A DNA stretch of 64,000 nucleotides from Manis javanica. Lineage: Eukaryota > Chordata > Mammalia > Pholidota > Manidae. Positions 59,616 to 64,000 of this stretch are shown here, in pieces (position 1 is the stretch's first letter; every line of letters starts with the position of its first letter). Position numbers and translations under genes: made by a program. The notes below the pieces were generated by a model. The model was not told the origin of the DNA. It searched no databases and saw only the letters and a list, made by a program, of their open reading frames with translations. The stretch spans positions 4,774,001 to 4,838,000 of the forward strand of contig NC_133166.1 in NCBI RefSeq assembly GCF_040802235.1. Direction: 5' to 3'.

Positions 59616-60719
59616 TCTGTTCAGCAAGACAGTTCCACCAAACGTGCTTGGCTGTATGTGTAATATCAGACACTATAAATGCTTCTAAGCTTCTCTTAAT
59701 TTCTGTACTTACCTTGCCATGAACCAATGGCAAAGAGTTGATGGCTGGGGCCCCGGTTTGCAGACCACCCATGGAGTACTCCTGGTCGTCTCCCTCCCTG
59801 TGTGACGGGTGAGGGAACAGACTCAGAGAGGGACTGGGGGGGCTGCGATGAGAGTATGGGTGCCTCTGCTGCTTGCAGTGGGCCGACGCGATGTGGCCCC
59901 AGCAGCCTCCTGGGGGCCAGGTGTGGGGTGAGTGGACAGGAGAGCTGCCCTTCAGCCTGTTTTGCCTGCCAGCTGCTTCCCTGTTCTGTACCCTGGTGAG
60001 TGAGAGCTGATGCTCCCGGAGGCCCGGGAGCACCGAGTTGCTTGCACAGCCTGCAAGTCAGGAGAACTGTGAAGCTATGAGCAGCTATGAGCCAGTAGCA
60101 GCAGGCCAAGGACCCTGTTGGGAGTAAAGGTCACAGCTTGCTATTGACTTAATTTGAGCTGACTGTTTCAGTCTTATGGTTTCGGGTCTATTTTCCTCCT
60201 GCAGCCCAATTTCAGCTTTCTATGTTTTCTGAGTGGTAATTTTCTCTTAGAGAATATGGGATTAGCCTACAAGTCATCTTGACGTACTCTGCTTGACTGA
60301 AGTCCATCCAGCTTGGCCCCCTTAAGAACCTTCTTTCCTGCCCTGCTTCCCACCCCTCCCTTTCACATACCTCTGAACTTTACCCAAATTGTTGCTTCCT
60401 TGGAGAGGGGATCAGAAGAGGTTAGATTCTTGAAGCCCTTCAATAGCTGAGTTCATGGTCGATCAACTCTAGAACCAGTGGCAAAATATGGCAAGGGGAT
60501 AATGAGCATAAATCTTTGAAGAGCTCAAGGGGAAAAAAGAAGTTCACATTTTACCAATAAGGCATCACAAACAGCCTGTCTCAGTCACTAGGGTGTGAGT
60601 GGTCATCTGGTCTACCAGCCAGCCTGACCGAGCTACCAGGTGACTGTAGCCACACGGGCAATCCAGGCAGGACTAGAAGAGAAACCATCCCCTGAGCCCA
60701 GCATTAATTGCTGACCCAC

Positions 60720-60870
60720 CAGAACATGAGTAAATACAATGTTTATTGTTTAACAGCCCCAAAAAGGCAGCACAGCTAATTAAGATTAATCTCTGAATTA
60801 TTAATACCTCTTGCTTTAGTAACAACGATATTCCTTGTTTGCTGTTGACACTTTTCAGAGTCTCTCACCT
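60720..60870. other. Repeat-free AT-rich block, possible conserved element
   Basis: Contains clustered homeodomain-like words (ctaattaagattaatctc, gaattattaatacc) with no transposon signature, 0.8 kb upstream of the candidate exon. Conservation is an inference from composition only. Confidence 0.3.
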
Positions 60871-61630
60871 TTGTATTCTCAATAAAGTCCTTATTTATTT
60901 TGTTTTGTTATGGAAAATGCCCATAGTAGGAGCCCCTTCCCCCACGCAGTATCTGGGCCTCCATCTCAAAGTTGAAAGTCCCTGGGATTTTGTGAATTAT
61001 TGTTGGGTCTACCCGCTGGGTCTCACACATCTCTCTCTCTCTCCCTTTCCTCTCAGACATGATGGGACAGCAGTTCAGAGGCCCAGGTCACTTTCTCTCA
61101 TCTTTTATTTTTCCCAACGCTGTGTTTCAGAAGCCTGTGGTTCACTAACACTCTACTTTTGTTTCTTTTTCTCATCCCAGCCCTGGATCTCTTATTCTTA
61201 AATCAGTGATTTTTGGTTGCAAGGAGCAGAAAGGCTCTCATGCCAGCTTAAGTTGGCAAAGGGCTGTTGCAGGAATCTCAGGAACTCAGGGAGCCAAGCT
61301 AGACCAGCCTGCTGGAGTGGGAGCAGGAAGACCCTTCTAATTCAGGGGCTGCACGCTCCCCCCGCCTCCCGCCTGTGTGTGAGTGTGTGTTTCTCTCATC
61401 AGAGCTCTCCACTGCCTGCCTAAGTTTGCATGTCTTTGTTCCCAAATGAGGGAAAGAGGGGCAGGCAGTGTGGCTGATGGAGATGAGTGTCCATCCCCAA
61501 GCCAGCCATTTGGGGGAGGGGAGCCCTGTCCTCTTAGCATAGCCTGGATGGAGGGTGTCCCAGAAAGGAGTGTGTGGAGGAGTAGGGTAGCCCCTCCAAA
61601 CCTATTGTATTTCTTCTGATTTCTCAACAG

Positions 61631-61707
61631 GAATAACTCAAGTCACCTTTATTGGACATCAGTTTGCTGAACCTACTGCAGCATCAGCTTTTAAAGTTGG
61701 AGAAAAG
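61631..61707 (+). other. Candidate internal exon, 77 nt
   Basis: The sequence tttcttctgatttctcaacag gives a polypyrimidine tract and AG acceptor ending at 61,630, and agaaaag followed by gtaaac gives a donor at 61,708. Of the three frames only one is open across the exon. It has two bases carried from the previous codon, then 25 codons starting ITQVTFIGHQ and ending AFKVGEK, exactly at the exon edge. The peptide has ordinary composition, unlike the chance frames elsewhere, but I do not recognise the protein. It could also be a 5' untranslated exon or a decoy splice pair. It lies on the same strand as the CpG-island donor. Confidence 0.35.
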
Positions 61708-61764
61708 GTAAACAGAAGTAAATTGGTTACCTACTCTAATTCTCTTATAAGGGAAACCCACGTT

Positions 61765-62185
61765 TGGGGAGGGATTACTGTCCCTGTCAGTCTCAACATG
61801 CCCAGTTCTGTATGGAATATCTTACCTCTCCTCTCTGCCTGGCCAAGTTCCTGTCTGTCGCTCAAGGCCTTATTAAATGCCACTTTCCTGGAAATGGAAG
61901 CCTTTTGATTCCCTCCTGGCTGGCAGTGCTTCCTCTTGCTTTTGTACCCCTAGAAGGCTGTCTCCTAAGTGCCATGTGCTCCAAAGGGTTTTCTTTTGTT
62001 TTTCATGCCCTTCCTCTGACCGTTCTTCTCCCATGGCTGTGTTGAGTGTAGGGGCTCCTTCCCCTTCCCCATCCTAGCACCCCCACCCTTGGTTCTAGTT
62101 GCCTGTTTGCTGTTCAGCCCAGTTGGCTTCTTGAGGGCTTGGCTGAATTGTGCCTGGGATTTAGTAGATGCTCCCTCAGTGTCTA
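61765..62185 (-). mobile_element. L2 LINE fragment, probable
   Basis: cttattaaatgccactttcc, ttgattccctcctggctggc and the end gcctgggatttagtagatgc follow L2 in reverse complement, strongly diverged. Confidence 0.55.
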
Positions 62186-62864
62186 CTCAGCCTCCCCCAG
62201 TGGACGGCCAGCTCCGGTGTGGATTCACTTTGTACGTCCCCCCACCCGCCAATACTATAGATCATTCTCAAATCGATTCTGTTCTTTGTGCATTCGTCAG
62301 GAATTGCTAATCTTTTCTAGTTGTCCTTTGTGTTTTGGCTGTTAGTGAAATGAAGCTAATAGTAAAGCTTTTGAGTCTGATTTTCTTTTTCATGGGTAAT
62401 TTGGGCCCATGTTGAGGACAGTCATCCAGAAACTAGAAAGGAAGGGAAGTGACAGGCAGGTGGGGAAACCAGTGACCATGGGGGCCTGCTGGCTCCCCAG
62501 CCTGCTTGTGCCTCCTGAGGCTGGCGTCAGATGGGGGTTGCATGAGGTGGAGTGTTGGTCTTGCTGTGGCCACGGCGCCTCTCCTGTCTGCTGGATAGCA
62601 GACCCCCTTTCTCCATCCATCTATATGACATTCTGAGCTGCTTTCTTCAGTGGATGGTGCATCGTAACCCACCTCCCTGCTTGACAGGTTTTTGCTTTGT
62701 ATGAATGAGCCAGCAGGTTCCTTTTCTCAAACTGCTTACTGTAGCTGCTGACTAGCCCAAGGGAGTTTCCTACTAATTTCACTGGTTTGGCTGGCCACCA
62801 TCCCTTTAGAAGACTCATCCCAGCCTTTCCTTCCCCAACAGTAAGCAGCAGTTGGTGCTTACAT

Positions 62865-63030
62865 TCCTGGAATTATCCCCCTTTTATAGGGCACCTCTGC
62901 ACACATCGCCATGTTTGCTTCTCCTACCAGTCCTAGGAAACCAGTGGGGCAAATGGTAACTTATCATTTTTAGCCAGGAAGCAGGCTCAGAGCCGCCAGA
63001 TGTCTCACGCTGGGTCACATCTCCAGTGTG
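62865..63030 (-). mobile_element. MIR SINE fragment, probable
   Basis: ccagtggggcaaatggtaac and ggaagcaggctcagagccgc, with the order of the MIR core in reverse complement. Confidence 0.5.
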
Positions 63031-63264
63031 ATGGTGGTTTTTTTTTTCTCTGCTCTGCACCCCCTGGAAGCCACTGGTGCTGTCACAACCCCTGGGGGCT
63101 CTGTCTCTTCCCCACTCCCAGTGTCCCCAGGGAGGGGAGCCTTGACCTTCTGCTGAGGGATGCAATCTGACCCTGGTGTTGCCCCCTGCCACAAAAGCCT
63201 GGCCGCTGTCTTGAAAAAGCAGATGTCCTCCTCCTGAGACCTCCCAGTCTGTCCTGTCAGGTTT

Positions 63265-63545
63265 GTTTTTGTTAGGGCTTATATAAATGCAGAAAATTTA
63301 ATTAGTTTACCTAATACCGCACTGTCTTGCTGGATGAGCACCACCGACAGCGGCTGGATCAGCTTAGTCTAGCTGTATCAAATGATGCTCCTTCCCTTCC
63401 TCTTTGTCAGAGTAATTGTAAACGGTTCCGCCCGTCAAGGCAGCAGGGCACAGCACTTTGCTGCCATGTGGGGTTGTTTAGTTAAATGCGATTTTTAAAG
63501 AATGGCTCAACTTTTAATTAGAAAGCAGACTGTTCAATGACATTT
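63265..63545. other. Repeat-free block, possible conserved non-coding element
   Basis: Contains several TAATTA words (aaatttaattagtttaccta and cttttaattagaaagc) around a block with no repeat signature. It would be in intron 2 of the presumed gene. Enhancer function is speculation. Confidence 0.3.
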
Positions 63546-63691
63546 TGATTTGTCCTTTAGTGGGGGGAATTGGAAAATAGACCCATCCTGGATAGGAAAC
63601 CAGGGTCTGGTCCAGAAGGAGGCATAATAACTTCAGAGCAGCCTGTGATTTGAGTGAGTCATCGTTTTCTTAAACTAGGCCCTCTTCTCTG

Positions 63692-63720
63692 TTTTTTTTT
63701 TTTTTTTGAGAGAGAGAGAG
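63692..63720. repeat. T run followed by (GA)n
   Basis: A run of about 16 T is followed by six GA units. No SINE body flanks it. Confidence 0.85.
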
Positions 63721-64000
63721 ACCTTCCACTGCATCTGATGCCACCTTAGATCGACATTTTCCTCGGGGGGCCCTAACTTGGAATCCTCCAAACAGATGTG
63801 GCTCCCAGTGGTGTGACTGTGGAGCACAGGACTAGATACCAAGACCCTTCCACTGGCACTCCATGGAAACATCCATGTCAAGAAATCTGCAAACCTAATA
63901 TGATGCTGGTAACTGAAGAAAATACCGTGCTACCTACTGTAGTTCTCACTGGTGTGTGATGCAAACACCATCTTACTGTTACTGTTTTCCTAGCCCCAAA

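Larger units (their letters stand above)
23400..61630 (+). other. Presumed long first intron
   Basis: If the donor at 23,399 and the acceptor ending at 61,630 belong to one transcript, the intervening 38.2 kb is intron 1. It holds only repeats and unique non-coding DNA by inspection. Intron-1 lengths of this size are common for CpG-island genes. Other untranslated exons could lie inside it (see 24,163). Confidence 0.35.

Noticed and set aside
59518..60033. 171-codon minus-strand frame
   Set aside because: Part lies in the MaLR LTR including its CT repeat, and the rest has no recognisable protein character.
1..64000. CRISPR arrays, operons, phage or prokaryotic systems
   Set aside because: The composition and repeat content are entirely mammalian; no direct-repeat/spacer arrays or packed genes exist.

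Overview
This is vertebrate nuclear DNA, almost certainly from a placental mammal. The evidence is repeats of MIR, L2, L1, ERVL-MaLR (MLT1-type), hAT-Charlie and Tigger type at every scale, a single sharp CpG island near 23.0-24.0 kb, and no long open reading frame that reads as a protein. I see no primate Alu, rodent B1/B2, canine SINEC, equine ERE, bovine Bov-tA or pig PRE copies. The Tigger copy at the left edge resembles forms I associate with laurasiatherian mammals, but that is weak evidence and I do not name a species.

Layout. Positions 1-23,000 look intergenic or upstream: AT-rich to neutral DNA with an old Tigger element, L1, L2, MIR and MLT1 copies, one ERV-type solitary LTR (about 7.35-8.03 kb), and an L1 3' end split by a younger insertion carrying an expanded AT-rich repeat (11.4-12.1 kb). 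Positions 23,035-24,000 are a CpG island with GC boxes, a CTCF-like site and a strong plus-strand splice donor at 23,399/23,400. This is the one convincing promoter and first (non-coding) exon. Positions 23,400-61,630 then read as a long first intron of a plus-strand gene, filled with ancient repeats and some repeat-free, TAAT-rich stretches that could be conserved non-coding elements. A 77-nt candidate internal exon lies at 61,631-61,707, with an acceptor, a donor and one open frame; the rest of the window would be the following intron. I could not recognise the gene from this short peptide.

No RNA gene, CRISPR array, operon or other prokaryote-type system is present, and I found no new biological system. 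The items most worth a second look are the orphan promoter and its candidate second exon, a nearly perfect 88-bp tandem duplication (40,166-40,341), a 20-bp minisatellite (53,288-53,359), a near-consensus CTCF site (40,758-40,770), a full-length-looking 1.3-kb hAT element with both ends (54,000-55,287), several nested transposon insertions, and the lack of any young SINE in 64 kb. Repeat family names are from memory of consensus sequences, so subfamily names and exact borders are approximate.
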